Part shown: in pieces, positions 16,606 to 25,607 of the stretch
Position numbering within the stretch: the first letter of the stretch is position 1
Layout of the letters: every line of letters begins with the position of its first letter
Assembly (NCBI GenBank): GCA_963809875.1
Contig: CAWELC010000008.1
Span: forward strand, 185,662-249,661
Direction: 5' to 3'
Source: JAFGAS01 sp963809875
GTDB taxonomy: Bacteria; Desulfobacterota; Zymogenia; Zymogenales; Zymogenaceae
Length of the DNA: 64,000 nucleotides
Translations under genes and position numbers: made by a program
The notes under the pieces: generated by a model
Seen by the model: only the letters and a program-made list of their open reading frames with translations
Databases searched by the model: none
What the model was told of the DNA's origin: nothing

Positions 16606-18135
16606 TCATCCGAAGTAGCGGGTTCGGTTGCTCAGGACGTAGTCGGCGGTCCGATGGGCCATCGCCATAACGGGCAGCATGTTGTGGGAAGCGGCCGTGG
16701 AAGGTGTCACCGAGGCATCGACGACAAAAAGGTTCCTGACGTCGTGGCTTTCGAGGTAGGCATCCACGACGCTCACGGCCGGGTCCGTTCCCATCCGACA
16801 GGTCCCCTGCATGTGGAAGGACATGAGCGTCAGCGTGTCGGGCCTGATTCCCCGCTCGTCCACGATGGAGATCCCGGATACGTTATCGATGATCGTGGGG
16901 AGTTCGTAGGTGAACATCACCTGCCGTGCGCCCGCCGCGAAAAATATCCGCGCCGCCTCTTTCATGGCTGTCGTCATCCGGGTCTTTACCTCGTCGGAGA
17001 GGGCGTAGGTGATAACCGGTCTGCCGTGGCGGTTGATGGAGACCTGCCCCGCGGGCTCATCGTAGACGAGCACCATTACGTTGGCCATATTGTTGTAGCG
17101 GGTCATGAGGTCCTTCATCTCGGGACCGAACCCGGGGATGATGGTGGAGACCTGCCCGGGCAGTGTAAATCCGCCCTCGATGCGGAATCCCGAAAGCCCC
17201 CGGTCTTCATCGGCCTCTTCAAACCGCGTGCACGCGTATGACTGGGGGATGCCGCGGTAGCTCCTGAGCTCGTCGTCGAAAAATGCCGAGACCATCGTGT
17301 GGGGCTGCAGGAGGAGGTTCTTGCCGACGAGGCCGCTGCTGTTGGCAATCCCGGAGGCCAAAAGGATCTGCGGGGTGTTGACGGTGTTGGCGGCAAGCAT
17401 GATGACGTGGGCCGTCACCTCGATAGGCGCAAGCTCTTTCCCGGTCTTCGGGTCGAGAACGGTCCCGACGACCCGGCCGGCCTTCCCGTCCTTCTGTTCG
17501 ATTCGATCGGCCCTCGTCGACACGTAGATCGACGCGCCGGCGGCCAGGGCCCTCGGAAGATAGTTGAGGATCGTCGACTGCTTTCGGCCATAGGTACAAC
17601 CCAGCAGGCAGAAGCCGCAGCCGAGGCAGTCCACCCGGTTGTTGACGAAATTATCACCGGGATAGCCGAGCTTCCGGCTTCCTTCCCTGACTATCAGGTT
17701 GTTCGGATTGAGTTGATCGTCGGTGATCCGGGAGGCCTTGAGGATCGTCTCGGCTTTCTCAAAATAGGGACGCATGCGTTCGGGCGTTACGTCGGGAATA
17801 CCGTATTTTCTGCTCCACATCTCCAGAACCGGATCGGGAGTGCGCACACAGTCGGCCATGTTGATGAGCGGTCCCCCGCCCAGGCACTTGGCCTGTGTGA
17901 GGGCGATATTCAGGTCCTTGGTATAGCGCTGCCGATAGAGCGAGCCGAGCATGTCCCGTTCGTCCTGATTGAGGTCTGCCCCCGAATAGTGCCCCCCTTC
18001 TTCGAGCACGACCACGGAAAGCCCCGCCTCCGCCATCTCCATGGCCAAGACGGAGCCGGCCGAGCCGGATCCGATGACGCAGACGTCGGCCGATACGGTG
18101 CCCTGGGCCGTTATCGTTTCGGGATAAATGATCAT
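16606..18135 (-). CDS. GMC-family FAD oxidoreductase with a cysteine cluster
   Basis: 509 residues. The N-terminal FAD fold shows CVIGSGSAGS and the acidic VLEEGG end of the second strand. A cluster CLGCGFCLLGC (about residues 175-185) is seen in a subset of anaerobe and actinobacterial GMC enzymes. The C-terminal part has HMQGTCRMG and SHNMLPVMA, the usual positions of the catalytic His and Asn. These enzymes oxidise alcohols, sugars or sterols. AAGGAG six bases before the ATG at 18135 fixes the start. The Tat-exported partner gene lies just upstream, as in gluconate/sorbitol dehydrogenases. The enzyme lacks its own signal, so it may be carried out with the partner (inference). Confidence 0.88.
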   Translation of the reverse strand: MIIYPETITAQGTVSADVCVIGSGSAGSVLAMEMAEAGLSVVVLEEGGHYSGADLNQDERDMLGSLYRQRYTKDLNIALTQAKCLGGGPLINMADCVRTPDPVLEMWSRKYGIPDVTPERMRPYFEKAETILKASRITDDQLNPNNLIVREGSRKLGYPGDNFVNNRVDCLGCGFCLLGCTYGRKQSTILNYLPRALAAGASIYVSTRADRIEQKDGKAGRVVGTVLDPKTGKELAPIEVTAHVIMLAANTVNTPQILLASGIANSSGLVGKNLLLQPHTMVSAFFDDELRSYRGIPQSYACTRFEEADEDRGLSGFRIEGGFTLPGQVSTIIPGFGPEMKDLMTRYNNMANVMVLVYDEPAGQVSINRHGRPVITYALSDEVKTRMTTAMKEAARIFFAAGARQVMFTYELPTIIDNVSGISIVDERGIRPDTLTLMSFHMQGTCRMGTDPAVSVVDAYLESHDVRNLFVVDASVTPSTAASHNMLPVMAMAHRTADYVLSNRTRYFG

Positions 18136-18154
18136 GCCATGCTCCTTGGACGAG

Positions 18155-18679
18155 TTAAATCCAGCGGCCGTCGTAACCGATGTGCGGCCATATCTTGTCG
18201 TTGGAGAAGAAACCAAGACAGCAGATCTTCTTGTAGCCCCAGAAGATTCCTCTGAAGAGGGCGACGGAGCTGGTCTCCCAGCTCTTCAGGTATTGGTCCT
18301 GCATGTCGGCGGGCATCTCGGTGAAACGCCTGAACGAAAAGCGAAAGAGGAGCGCCCGGTATTCCAGGAGGAGGATTCCGCTCCTCATGTCGCTCTGGAT
18401 CTCGGGTGGCTGGGATGACACGACGGTGTCGAAGTAGTGGACCACGTCGATATCTCCGGCGCCCTGGGGAATCAAGCCTCCCGGGGGGAGTATCCTCTCG
18501 GAGAAGGCCTTGATAACCCAGTAGGTCGTGTCGTCCAAGAAACTCAGGCCAGAAGGTATACCGCCGAGATCGCGGGCGCATCCGGCGAGCCCCGCGCCCG
18601 CGGTGGCTGCCAGAGACGCGAGGAGTTTCAGGAACGATCTCCTTTTGGTCGTGAGATCAAGGTACGTGTCGTGTTCCAT
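18155..18679 (-). CDS. Gluconate 2-dehydrogenase subunit 3-like Tat-exported protein
   Basis: 174 residues. The N-terminus has a twin-arginine motif, KRRSFLK, a hydrophobic stretch and a lipobox-like LAGC at about residue 35. So it is probably exported folded by Tat and may be lipidated. The rest matches the small subunit of GMC-type dehydrogenases (FLDDTTYWVIKAFSERILPPGG..., acidic helix with DVVHYFD). Start at 18679 is supported by GGAGGG. The stop is 19 bases before the GMC gene start, so the pair forms an operon; this subunit is thought to carry the FAD subunit across the membrane. Confidence 0.78.
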   Translation of the reverse strand: MEHDTYLDLTTKRRSFLKLLASLAATAGAGLAGCARDLGGIPSGLSFLDDTTYWVIKAFSERILPPGGLIPQGAGDIDVVHYFDTVVSSQPPEIQSDMRSGILLLEYRALLFRFSFRRFTEMPADMQDQYLKSWETSSVALFRGIFWGYKKICCLGFFSNDKIWPHIGYDGRWI

Positions 18680-18905
18680 ATACCCTCCATGCAGAGAAGG
18701 TCGTCGGAAAGGAAATATCAAATGTTGAAATTTTATCATAAGGGATAAAGCCGTTCAATGATATTTTTGGAGGACCGGTAGTCTTCTGCGCGGGCCGGGC
18801 CGGCAACGCGCCAACGCGATCAATCGGTCCGTGCCCGCATGGGGCCGGGCTTCATCCAACGCGGTCCTCGAGGAGATGGGAGCCCCGTGCGATCACGGCA
18901 CGGAA
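18680..18905. other. Intergenic region between divergent units
   Basis: Between the Tat-exported subunit gene (minus) and the tRNA promoter (plus). A CCGTGC/GCACGG hairpin lies near 18885-18903. I see no open frame of note or RNA gene before the promoter at 18922. Confidence 0.5.
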
Positions 18906-18921
18906 ATTTCCAAATATCTTC

Positions 18922-18950
18922 TTGACACAGGTTGAAAAAGGTGTTAATTT
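18922..18950 (+). promoter_or_regulatory. Candidate promoter of tRNA-Arg and the HU/IHF gene
   Basis: A perfect TTGACA at 18922-18927 is followed after 17 bases by TAATTT at 18945-18950. The predicted start lies about 50 bases upstream of the tRNA. Confidence 0.55.
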
Positions 18951-19006
18951 CTCTTGTGTTTTTGGCATACTCGTTCTTATTTCTGCCAGCCGTTAACGAG
19001 CGGAAG

Positions 19007-19082
19007 GCCCCCGTAGCTCAGGGGATAGAGCAACGGATTCCTAATCCGTGTGCCGCACGTTCAAGTCGTGCCGGGGGCACCA
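19007..19082 (+). tRNA. tRNA-Arg (anticodon CCT)
   Basis: A 76-base cloverleaf with a perfect 7-pair acceptor stem (GCCCCCG/CGGGGGC), D stem GCTC/GAGC, anticodon stem ACGGA/TCCGT with loop TTCCTAA (anticodon 19040-19042), T stem GCACG/CGTGC with TTCAAGT loop, and an encoded CCA end. It reads AGG codons. No integrase or duplicated 3' end was seen nearby, so there is no sign of an integration site in use. Confidence 0.97.
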
Positions 19083-19114
19083 CAAACAACTGGGTCGTTT
19101 TTGAGGGGGCCAGT

Positions 19115-19405
19115 ATGATGAATAAATCAGACCTGATTGAGGTCCTCGCCAAGAGAATCAACCTTACCCAGAAGAAGTCCGAATCGGTAATCAATCACGT
19201 CTTCGACGAAATGACCGAGACGCTGAGAAAGAACGACAAGATAGAAATCCGCGGATTCGGCAGTTTTACGGTCAAGCACTACAAGCCGTATACCGGCAGA
19301 AATCCAAAGACAGGCGATACCATCCAGGTAAAGGAAAAGAGGCTCCCCTTTTTCAAGGTGGGAAGGGAATTGAAAAAGAGGGTCGACGGAGATACCGATC
19401 GATAA
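19115..19405 (+). CDS. HU/IHF-family DNA-bending protein
   Basis: 96 residues (95 if the second of two adjacent ATGs is used). The family pattern is complete: NKSDLIEVLAKR at the start, EIRGFGSF (about residues 47-54) and the DNA-intercalating arm TGRNPKTGD followed by PFFKVGRELKKRV. The arm and ending resemble IHF subunits and related HU proteins; the two cannot be told apart here without alignment. The gene lies 32 bases after the tRNA and probably shares its transcript. A hairpin AAGGACG/CGTCCTT overlaps its stop codon. Confidence 0.93.
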   Translation: MMNKSDLIEVLAKRINLTQKKSESVINHVFDEMTETLRKNDKIEIRGFGSFTVKHYKPYTGRNPKTGDTIQVKEKRLPFFKVGRELKKRVDGDTDR

Positions 19406-19727
19406 GGACGGATCGTCCTTCCGTGAGCAACGACTCCCGGGTGTCTGCCCCCATCCTTCCGCACGGAGTTGCCTGATAGCGTCAGTCCAACGTACCCAAT
19501 GCTCCCTCGAACCAAACATCCCGGTAAATTAGATAGCGTATTTTCGGCCACTCCTCTCAGCAGGCGTGCTCTGCTCGGGGGAAAGGCAATAGCTCCGGCC
19601 GATTGCGCGGGCTCGCGTCATTAGTCATTGGCGCCCCGTAAGGAGGCCGGCGAGAAACTCGAAGGGACGGGAAGGGTTGTGCGGCGGTGTACGGCTCGGG
19701 GTTAACCGACGTCGGATATGGTCTCGG
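19406..19727. other. Intergenic region after the HU/IHF gene
   Basis: 322 bases between convergent genes. Apart from the 7-pair hairpin at 19404-19420 that overlaps the HU/IHF stop, I see no RNA gene, repeat or convincing coding frame. Confidence 0.5.
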
Positions 19728-20663
19728 TCAGTGGTCGGAGGCCAGAATGTCGAACAGCACCTTCTTGAAGATCCCGGTGAATTCGTCGGTGCCAAGCACC
19801 GACTTATGCATGTAGACGGCCCCGCTCTCGATGATCCTCTCTTTATTCCTTCTCTCCGATGTGAGAATCATGATCGGGATCGAGTGTTTGTTGGCGGCAT
19901 CGATCACGTCAAAGCCGTCCTTTCCTTCCATGACCAGGTCGGAGATGACGAGATCGGGTTTGTTGGGTCCTTCAATGAAGGTAATCCCCTTCGTTCCGCT
20001 GTTGACGATGAGGGTAGTAAAGAGGTTCTTAAAGAGCTTCTCGATGACATCGTTGATGATACCGGCGAAGAACTGATTGTCGTCGATGATGAGGACCTTA
20101 ATCCTGAGAAACGTGATTGCCTTCACCTCCGACAGACGGACCAGGGACTGATAAATGCTCAGGTCGTCTTCGGGGCTCTTGTCAAGGATATTGCGCACGA
20201 AGTCGCCGGGCTCGACGAGCGTGAGGATCTTGTGCTCTTCATCGGTGATATCCAGCCCGCCGGGGGCCGCGCCCTTGATCTTATAGTAGAGGGGGAGCTT
20301 GCCCTCGAGCCGGTTTATTTCGTCAACCTGCCTGGTCCCCTCGATGATCAGCTCCATGGTGTCCATCGATACGTTCGAATCGGTGACCTCCACGTCCCTC
20401 ATAAGCTCGAACATCTCAAAAGGGATATCCTTCCATCCCATCATCCTGAAGAACGCCTTCTTTCCCATGACGTTTTCGCCGACGGATGCGTGGACAATCT
20501 TTCCCTCGGAGAAAAAAAGCTTTCCCATCTTCCTGCTCTCGGGCTTGAGGAATATCTGAATCTTCTTCTTCGTGTCTATGGTCTGGATGAGACCGGGAAG
20601 CGAAAGGATGGAGAGGACTCCCTTCATGACCAGGCGGTTATCGCTTTTTGCGCTGTCTTTCAT
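19728..20663 (-). CDS. DUF4388 (PATAN) - response regulator receiver protein
   Basis: 311 residues. The N-terminal DUF4388/PATAN domain (about residues 15-150) reads MKGVLSILSLPGLIQTI ... GKLFFSEGKIVHASVG, typical of signalling proteins of Deltaproteobacteria and cyanobacteria. A C-terminal receiver domain (about 190-311) has the acidic pair IIDDN, the phosphorylatable Asp in VISDLVMEGKDG and a Thr/Ser-Lys pair in ILTSERR ... HKS. There is no output domain, so it likely acts by protein contact. I choose the ATG at 20663, not the TTG at 20738, because the latter coincides with a good -35 box. Confidence 0.85.
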   Translation of the reverse strand: MKDSAKSDNRLVMKGVLSILSLPGLIQTIDTKKKIQIFLKPESRKMGKLFFSEGKIVHASVGENVMGKKAFFRMMGWKDIPFEMFELMRDVEVTDSNVSMDTMELIIEGTRQVDEINRLEGKLPLYYKIKGAAPGGLDITDEEHKILTLVEPGDFVRNILDKSPEDDLSIYQSLVRLSEVKAITFLRIKVLIIDDNQFFAGIINDVIEKLFKNLFTTLIVNSGTKGITFIEGPNKPDLVISDLVMEGKDGFDVIDAANKHSIPIMILTSERRNKERIIESGAVYMHKSVLGTDEFTGIFKKVLFDILASDH

Positions 20664-20709
20664 ACAAAAAAAACAGAAAGAGTTTACAATTCCTATATAA
20701 TCGGCTGTT

Positions 20710-20738
20710 ATAATAGCATAATGTTTTTCATTGTGCAA
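20710..20738 (-). promoter_or_regulatory. Promoter of the DUF4388-receiver gene
   Basis: On the minus strand TTGCAC (20738-20733) is followed after 17 bases by TATTAT (20715-20710). This places transcription start near 20703 and a leader of about 40 bases before the ATG at 20663. Confidence 0.65.
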
Positions 20739-20887
20739 TATATTGTGGGTCGGGCGGCACGAAACGATACGATTCCGGGCAGGCGGTTAAGGTCTCATGC
20801 CGGATTGTCCCATCCGAGGAAATGTGGTAGCATGAAAATTGGGGCGTTTACTACGATTAACTCTGATAGATTGTGCGGGTTGACGAT

Positions 20888-21568
20888 ATGAGCGCTATTA
20901 TCGCAGTCGTTGACGACGAGCCCGATATAGTGGAACTGGTCTCGCTCCACCTGACCAGCGCCGGCTACGCCGTGCACGGATTTAACGACGCCGCCGGCCT
21001 CTTCCGCTTCATCGGCAAGAAACGGCCGGACCTGATCATCCTGGACCTGATGCTCCCCGACGAGGACGGCATCGAGATCACCAAACGCCTCAAGCGGGGC
21101 AGCGAGTTCTCGGATATTCCCATCATCATCCTCTCGGCCAAGGACGAGGAATCCGACAAGATCGTGGGGCTTGAGCTCGGTGCGGAGGACTATATCACCA
21201 AGCCCTTCTCGCCCAAAGAGCTGGTAGTGCGGGCCAAGAAGGTCCTGTCGCGCCGGATCGGTCGTGAAGATCCCAAAAAGATCTTCATATCCGACGTCCT
21301 GTCTATCGACGCGGATAAGTACGAGGTCATCGCCCTGGGCAGTAAGATCGATCTGACCGCCACTGAATTCAAGATCCTGAGGCTCTTTGCTTCCAAACGG
21401 GGCACCGTTTTCACCAGAGACCAAATCCTCGATTACCTGTGGGGGGGTGAAAAGGCGGTTATCGACCGAACCGTCGACATGCACGTCAAGAACCTGAGAA
21501 AGAAGCTTGGGGATGCCGCGTCTTTGATCAAGAATGTCCGGGGAATAGGGTACAAACTCGATCTATGA
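20888..21568 (+). CDS. phoB: Phosphate regulon response regulator (OmpR/PhoB family)
   Basis: 226 residues. The receiver domain (about 1-118) has VVDDEPD, the phospho-accepting Asp in IILDLMLPDEDG, Ser in ILSAKDE and Lys in TKPF. The C-terminal winged helix (about 130-226) has LTATEFKILRLFA and VDMHVKNLRKKLGD ... IRGIGYKL-like ending. It overlaps the sensor kinase gene by 4 bases and precedes pstSCAB-phoU, which identifies it as PhoB. When phosphorylated it should activate the pst promoter at the direct repeats near 23367-23405. Confidence 0.92.
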   Translation: MSAIIAVVDDEPDIVELVSLHLTSAGYAVHGFNDAAGLFRFIGKKRPDLIILDLMLPDEDGIEITKRLKRGSEFSDIPIIILSAKDEESDKIVGLELGAEDYITKPFSPKELVVRAKKVLSRRIGREDPKKIFISDVLSIDADKYEVIALGSKIDLTATEFKILRLFASKRGTVFTRDQILDYLWGGEKAVIDRTVDMHVKNLRKKLGDAASLIKNVRGIGYKLDL

Positions 21569-23292
21569 AGAGCAAGCTGTTTATCAAGATCTTCAGCGGG
21601 TACTTCATCGTCACCATCTTTCTTACGATTCTCATATTTGTGACCTCGTCCCAGGCCATTCAATATTATTACCGCAATGAACTATCGGCCTCAATGACCG
21701 ATCTCTGCGCGACGACGGCCGCTCTCGTTTCACCGGCGATCGACGACGGCGGGCAACAGCTGCAGGAGATCATCGAGGAAGCACACTTTGACCCGCAAAA
21801 AAGGGTGATGATCTTTGATGCAGACGGCCTTCTATTGGCGGACACGGGGTCGGGATCGAACGCCCCCTCCAATATCACCTCAAGCCGCGAATTCATCAGC
21901 GCGCTCAACGGCATCGTCGGGACCTATATCCAAAGCGACGAGTCGGGCAGCAGCGATATCCTTTCCGCCAGCGCCCCGATAAAAAGGGGAGATGAGACTA
22001 TCGGGGTCGTGGTGATCCGCCTCCCCGTGGATACCGGCATCACCTCAATCCCACCAATCCTGTTTATTGCCGTATGCGTGTTCGTCTTCTTCTTCGCGAT
22101 CCTCGGCGCGGTCATATTTTCCGCCCGTCTGTCAAATCCCATCCGGGAGCTGTCTCTTGCGGCAAAGCGGGTATCCGAGGGGGATTTCACCGCCCGGGTA
22201 TTCCTTGACAGGAACGATGAAATCAAGTACCTCGCCGATAGGTTCAACTTCATGACCGAGCGGCTCGATTTCCTGTTCCAGCAGGTGCTTCAACAGAAGG
22301 ACGAGCTGCTTCAGATCATATCGTCTCTTGACGAGGGGCTCCTTGTGCTGGATAAAGACGAGCGGGTCGTCCTCTTCAACAAGAGCTTCGGGGACATCGT
22401 CTCCGAACGGCCGGTGCAGGGAAGGTTCTATTGGGAGGTCATTCGGGATATCAGGGTCAATGAGATGATCAACGGGACGAAGCGAGACAAACAGAGCAGG
22501 CATGAGCAGATCGAGATAAACAATAGGTTCTACAGCTGCAGCGTCATCTATATCTCGTCAAAGGACGAGGTAGCGGTCGCGCTGCGCGACATAACCGAGA
22601 TCAAGGATCTCGAAAGGGTCAAAAAGGAATTCGTGACCAACGTCTCCCATGAATTGAGGACGCCCTTGACCGCCATCAAGGGATTTGTCGAGACGATCGA
22701 GACGGCAGACAAGAAGAAGAGGGCGTCCTATCTTCAGATCATCAAGCGAAATACCGATCGGATGATCAGCATCATCAGGGATCTTCTGCTCCTCTCTCAG
22801 TTCGAGGAGAAGAACGCCGCGCTTCAGCTCGGGGAGGTAGACGTCGAAGAGATGGTGCGGGGGATCCTGGCGTTGTTCGAGAAGCCGATCGAGGAAAAAG
22901 GCCTGAGCTCGTCGGTCATCGTCCAAAACGGGCCGGTTATTATCTGGGCCGATTCGTTCAAGCTCGAGCAGCTGTTCATCAATCTCATCGATAACGCCGT
23001 TAAGTATACGGAGCGCGGCGGGATAACCATACGGCTCTCGCTGACGGACCGCCTCTTCACGGCCCGGATCGAGGATACCGGCATCGGCATACCGAAACAG
23101 GATATCCCCCATATATTCGAGAGGTTTTATCGCGTCGACAAGTCAAGGTCGCGAACGCTCGGCGGCACGGGGCTGGGCCTTTCCATCGTAAAGTATATCG
23201 TGCTCCTCCACAACGGGGATATCCGGGTTGAGAGCGCCCAGGGAAGCGGCACGAAGTTCACGGTGACGATACCCCGGAGGAGTGCGCGGTAG
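21565..23292 (+). CDS. phoR: Phosphate regulon sensor histidine kinase
   Basis: 575 residues. TM1 (about 8-30), an extracytoplasmic segment of about 135 residues, TM2 (about 165-190), HAMP (about 190-242), PAS (about 250-345), HisKA with FVTNVSHELRTPLTAIKG (His near residue 362) and HATPase_c with NLIDNAVKYT, DTGIGIP and GTGLGLSIVK. The extracytoplasmic domain is longer than in enterobacterial PhoR, as in Gram-positive PhoR and many deltaproteobacterial ones. The ATGA overlap with phoB shows co-translation. PhoU and the Pst transporter are expected to hold the kinase off when phosphate is plentiful. Confidence 0.92.
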   Translation: MKSKLFIKIFSGYFIVTIFLTILIFVTSSQAIQYYYRNELSASMTDLCATTAALVSPAIDDGGQQLQEIIEEAHFDPQKRVMIFDADGLLLADTGSGSNAPSNITSSREFISALNGIVGTYIQSDESGSSDILSASAPIKRGDETIGVVVIRLPVDTGITSIPPILFIAVCVFVFFFAILGAVIFSARLSNPIRELSLAAKRVSEGDFTARVFLDRNDEIKYLADRFNFMTERLDFLFQQVLQQKDELLQIISSLDEGLLVLDKDERVVLFNKSFGDIVSERPVQGRFYWEVIRDIRVNEMINGTKRDKQSRHEQIEINNRFYSCSVIYISSKDEVAVALRDITEIKDLERVKKEFVTNVSHELRTPLTAIKGFVETIETADKKKRASYLQIIKRNTDRMISIIRDLLLLSQFEEKNAALQLGEVDVEEMVRGILALFEKPIEEKGLSSSVIVQNGPVIIWADSFKLEQLFINLIDNAVKYTERGGITIRLSLTDRLFTARIEDTGIGIPKQDIPHIFERFYRVDKSRSRTLGGTGLGLSIVKYIVLLHNGDIRVESAQGSGTKFTVTIPRRSAR

Positions 23293-23366
23293 CGCCTGCG
23301 TTTCGCGGTGTGTCGGGATGAATACCTCCCGGGGAGTCTTTGCCGACCGGAGAGTAAGGGGACCGC

Positions 23367-23427
23367 ACGGAAATTTACGGAAAACTCACATAATGTTTAC
23401 GGAAACAACACACGGCTCGTATATAAT
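23367..23427 (+). promoter_or_regulatory. Pho-box-like array and -10 of the pst operon
   Basis: ACGGAAA occurs at 23367, 23377 and 23399; the longer unit TTTACGGAAA occurs at 23374 and 23396, exactly 22 bases (two helical turns) apart. A perfect TATAAT follows at 23422-23427, and the last repeat covers the place of a -35 box. This is the usual layout of a PhoB-activated promoter, though the repeat differs from the enterobacterial Pho box. Confidence 0.65.
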
Positions 23428-23485
23428 CTAAGGCGTTATATTTGCGGGCTCTGCGGGGCCCGGAGGACATCTGTCCGGGAGGTTC

Positions 23486-24532
23486 ATGATGAAACGTATA
23501 ATCCTGGCTATCGGTATGACTGCTCTGATCTTCGGTGCGGCGGGGCTCGGCTGCGTCGGTGAGCAAGAACTTCTGGGGGCGGGGGCCACGTTTCCTCAGC
23601 CGCTCTACTCCAAGATGTTTGACACGTACTACAAACAATTCAAGGTCAGGATTAACTACCAGGGGATCGGATCGGGCGCGGGTATCGAACAGATCACCAG
23701 GAAGACCGTAGACTTTGGCGCCACCGATTCCTTCATGACCGACGAGGATCTGAAAAAGGCGCCGGCACCCATTGTCCATATCCCCATCACGCTCGGCGCG
23801 GTGGTCGTCACATATAACCTCCCCTCAAATCCCTCTATCAGACTCTCCCGAGACGTGCTGTCAGGCATTTTCCTGGGCACGATCACCGAGTGGAACGACG
23901 CGTCCATTGCCGCCCTCAACCCGGGCGTGGACCTCCCGAAACTGCCGATTACGGTTGTGCACAGATCCGACGGGAGCGGTACCACCGCGATCTTTACCGA
24001 GTACCTCTCCGCAATCAGCGCCGATTGGGCAGCGGGCGTGGGCAGCGGCAAAGAGGTCCAATGGCCGACGGGCCTGGGCGCCAAGGGAAACCCGGGTGTC
24101 GCCGGCCAGGTCAAACAGCTGCCGGGGAGCATCGGGTATGTCGAGCTGATCTACGCGCTCGAAAATGAGATGCCGATCGCGGAGCTCCAGAACAAGAAGG
24201 GCAGCTACATCACGCCTTCAGTCGAATCCACCGAGCTGTCGGCGGAAGTCGCCGTGCCCGACGACACGAGGGTCTCTCTGACGGACACCGACGCCGAGAA
24301 GGGTTACCCGATCACCGGGCTGACGTGGATCATCGTCTACCGCGAGCAGAATTACGACGGGAGGTCCCGGGAAAGGGCCAAGAGCCTCGTCGATCTCCTC
24401 TGGTGGATGACCCACGAGGGGCAAAGGTATTGTGAGCCGCTTAAATATGCGCCGATACCGAAGGGGACCCTCGATAAGGCCGAAGTCATTATTAAATCAA
24501 TAACGTACGACGGCTCGCCGCTCATGAAGTAG
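23486..24532 (+). CDS. pstS: Phosphate ABC transporter substrate-binding protein
   Basis: 348 residues. A signal peptide ends near GLGC (about residue 24), a poor lipobox, so the protein may be a lipoprotein or simply secreted. The mature part has the PstS phosphate-site motifs: GAGATFPQPLY, GIGSGAGIEQI, DFGATDS and HRSDGSGTT, with KGNPGVA and GSIGYVE further on. It delivers phosphate to PstCA. A GGGAGG box precedes two adjacent ATGs. First structural gene after the Pho-box-like array. Confidence 0.95.
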   Translation: MMKRIILAIGMTALIFGAAGLGCVGEQELLGAGATFPQPLYSKMFDTYYKQFKVRINYQGIGSGAGIEQITRKTVDFGATDSFMTDEDLKKAPAPIVHIPITLGAVVVTYNLPSNPSIRLSRDVLSGIFLGTITEWNDASIAALNPGVDLPKLPITVVHRSDGSGTTAIFTEYLSAISADWAAGVGSGKEVQWPTGLGAKGNPGVAGQVKQLPGSIGYVELIYALENEMPIAELQNKKGSYITPSVESTELSAEVAVPDDTRVSLTDTDAEKGYPITGLTWIIVYREQNYDGRSRERAKSLVDLLWWMTHEGQRYCEPLKYAPIPKGTLDKAEVIIKSITYDGSPLMK

Positions 24533-24652
24533 GTCCCGGCGGGACGGGAAACGGCGTCCCGGACGGGCCGCGGACGGGATGAGGAAGACCCTTTCATCGC
24601 GCGTGGTGCCGGGCCGCTTGGGTCGTGAGGCTCTCCTTAACCAAGTCGATTG

Positions 24653-25606
24653 ATGACGATGAAAACGAACAGTCGGAAGAGACGCAAAGATCAGCATGAA
24701 CGCAGGGAGATGATATTTCGAGGGATTCTCTATCTTTCCTCGATCGGCATCCTCCTGTTGCTCGTGGGGTTTTTCATCTCGCTGCCGTTGGACGCCCTGG
24801 AGTCGATTAAGAAATTCGGATTGACGTTCGTCTTCAACAAAACGTGGGATCCGGTCGCCGGCAATTTCGGGGCGCTCGTCTTTATCCTCGGCACGCTCGT
24901 TACGTCGTGTATCGCGCTGGCACTCTCGATTCCCTTTTCAATTTCCATCGCCCTCGTGTTGGGCGAGTATCTTCGGGAAGGCATCGTCTCGACCCTGCTC
25001 AAGAGCGCCGTGGAGCTTCTGGCCGGCATTCCCTCCATCATCTACGGATTCTGGGGGATCTTCGTGCTGGTCCCGGTCGTCATAGACATCGAGATGAAGC
25101 TGATGGAGGTAAGCGATCGGATACTTCCGTTTGGGGTGGGGATACTGACCGCATCGGTCGTCCTGACGGTGATGATCATCCCCTATTCGGCGTCGATCGC
25201 GCGGGAAGTGATCACGCTGGTTCCCGTCGATCTCAAGGAGGCGGCCTATTGCCTGGGAGCGACGAGGTTCGAGGTGATCCGAAGGGTGGTGCTGCCGGCG
25301 GCGCGCTCGGGGATCATCGCGGGGATTATCCTTTCTCTGGGCAGGGCGCTGGGTGAGACAATGGCGGTGACGATGCTTATCGGCAACGCCAACCGCCTCC
25401 CCGATAAGCTGTTCTCGCTGGCCAATATCTTCGTGCCGGCCAATACGATGGCCTCCGTCATTGCAAACGAGTTTGCGGAGGCCACCGACAGCCTCCACCG
25501 ATCGAGCCTGATCTACGTGGGATTGATACTTTTTCTCATTACGATGATAATCAACATAACGGGCCGCTACATTATCAGAAAGACGAGCGTAAGCATAGAC
25601 GAATAG
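24653..25606 (+). CDS. pstC: Phosphate ABC transporter permease PstC
   Basis: 317 residues with a charged N-terminus and six hydrophobic segments. The ABC permease coupling motif is EAAYCLGATRFEVIRRVVLPAA (quoted in part: EAAYCLGAT ... VVLPAA, about residues 195-216), and GRALGETMAV is the PstC signature. Start: ATG 24653, next to an in-frame ATG at 24659. It follows pstS by 120 bases and is one base before pstA. Confidence 0.94.
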   Translation: MTMKTNSRKRRKDQHERREMIFRGILYLSSIGILLLLVGFFISLPLDALESIKKFGLTFVFNKTWDPVAGNFGALVFILGTLVTSCIALALSIPFSISIALVLGEYLREGIVSTLLKSAVELLAGIPSIIYGFWGIFVLVPVVIDIEMKLMEVSDRILPFGVGILTASVVLTVMIIPYSASIAREVITLVPVDLKEAAYCLGATRFEVIRRVVLPAARSGIIAGIILSLGRALGETMAVTMLIGNANRLPDKLFSLANIFVPANTMASVIANEFAEATDSLHRSSLIYVGLILFLITMIINITGRYIIRKTSVSIDE

Positions 25607-25607
25607 G

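Noticed and set aside
19007..19120. tRNA-Arg as an integration site
   Set aside because: No integrase gene or repeated tRNA 3' end was seen; the downstream gene is a housekeeping HU/IHF protein.
19677..20891. A 404-codon open frame on the plus strand opposite the DUF4388-receiver gene
   Set aside because: Shadow frame; the minus strand has receiver residues, a promoter and a sensible start.
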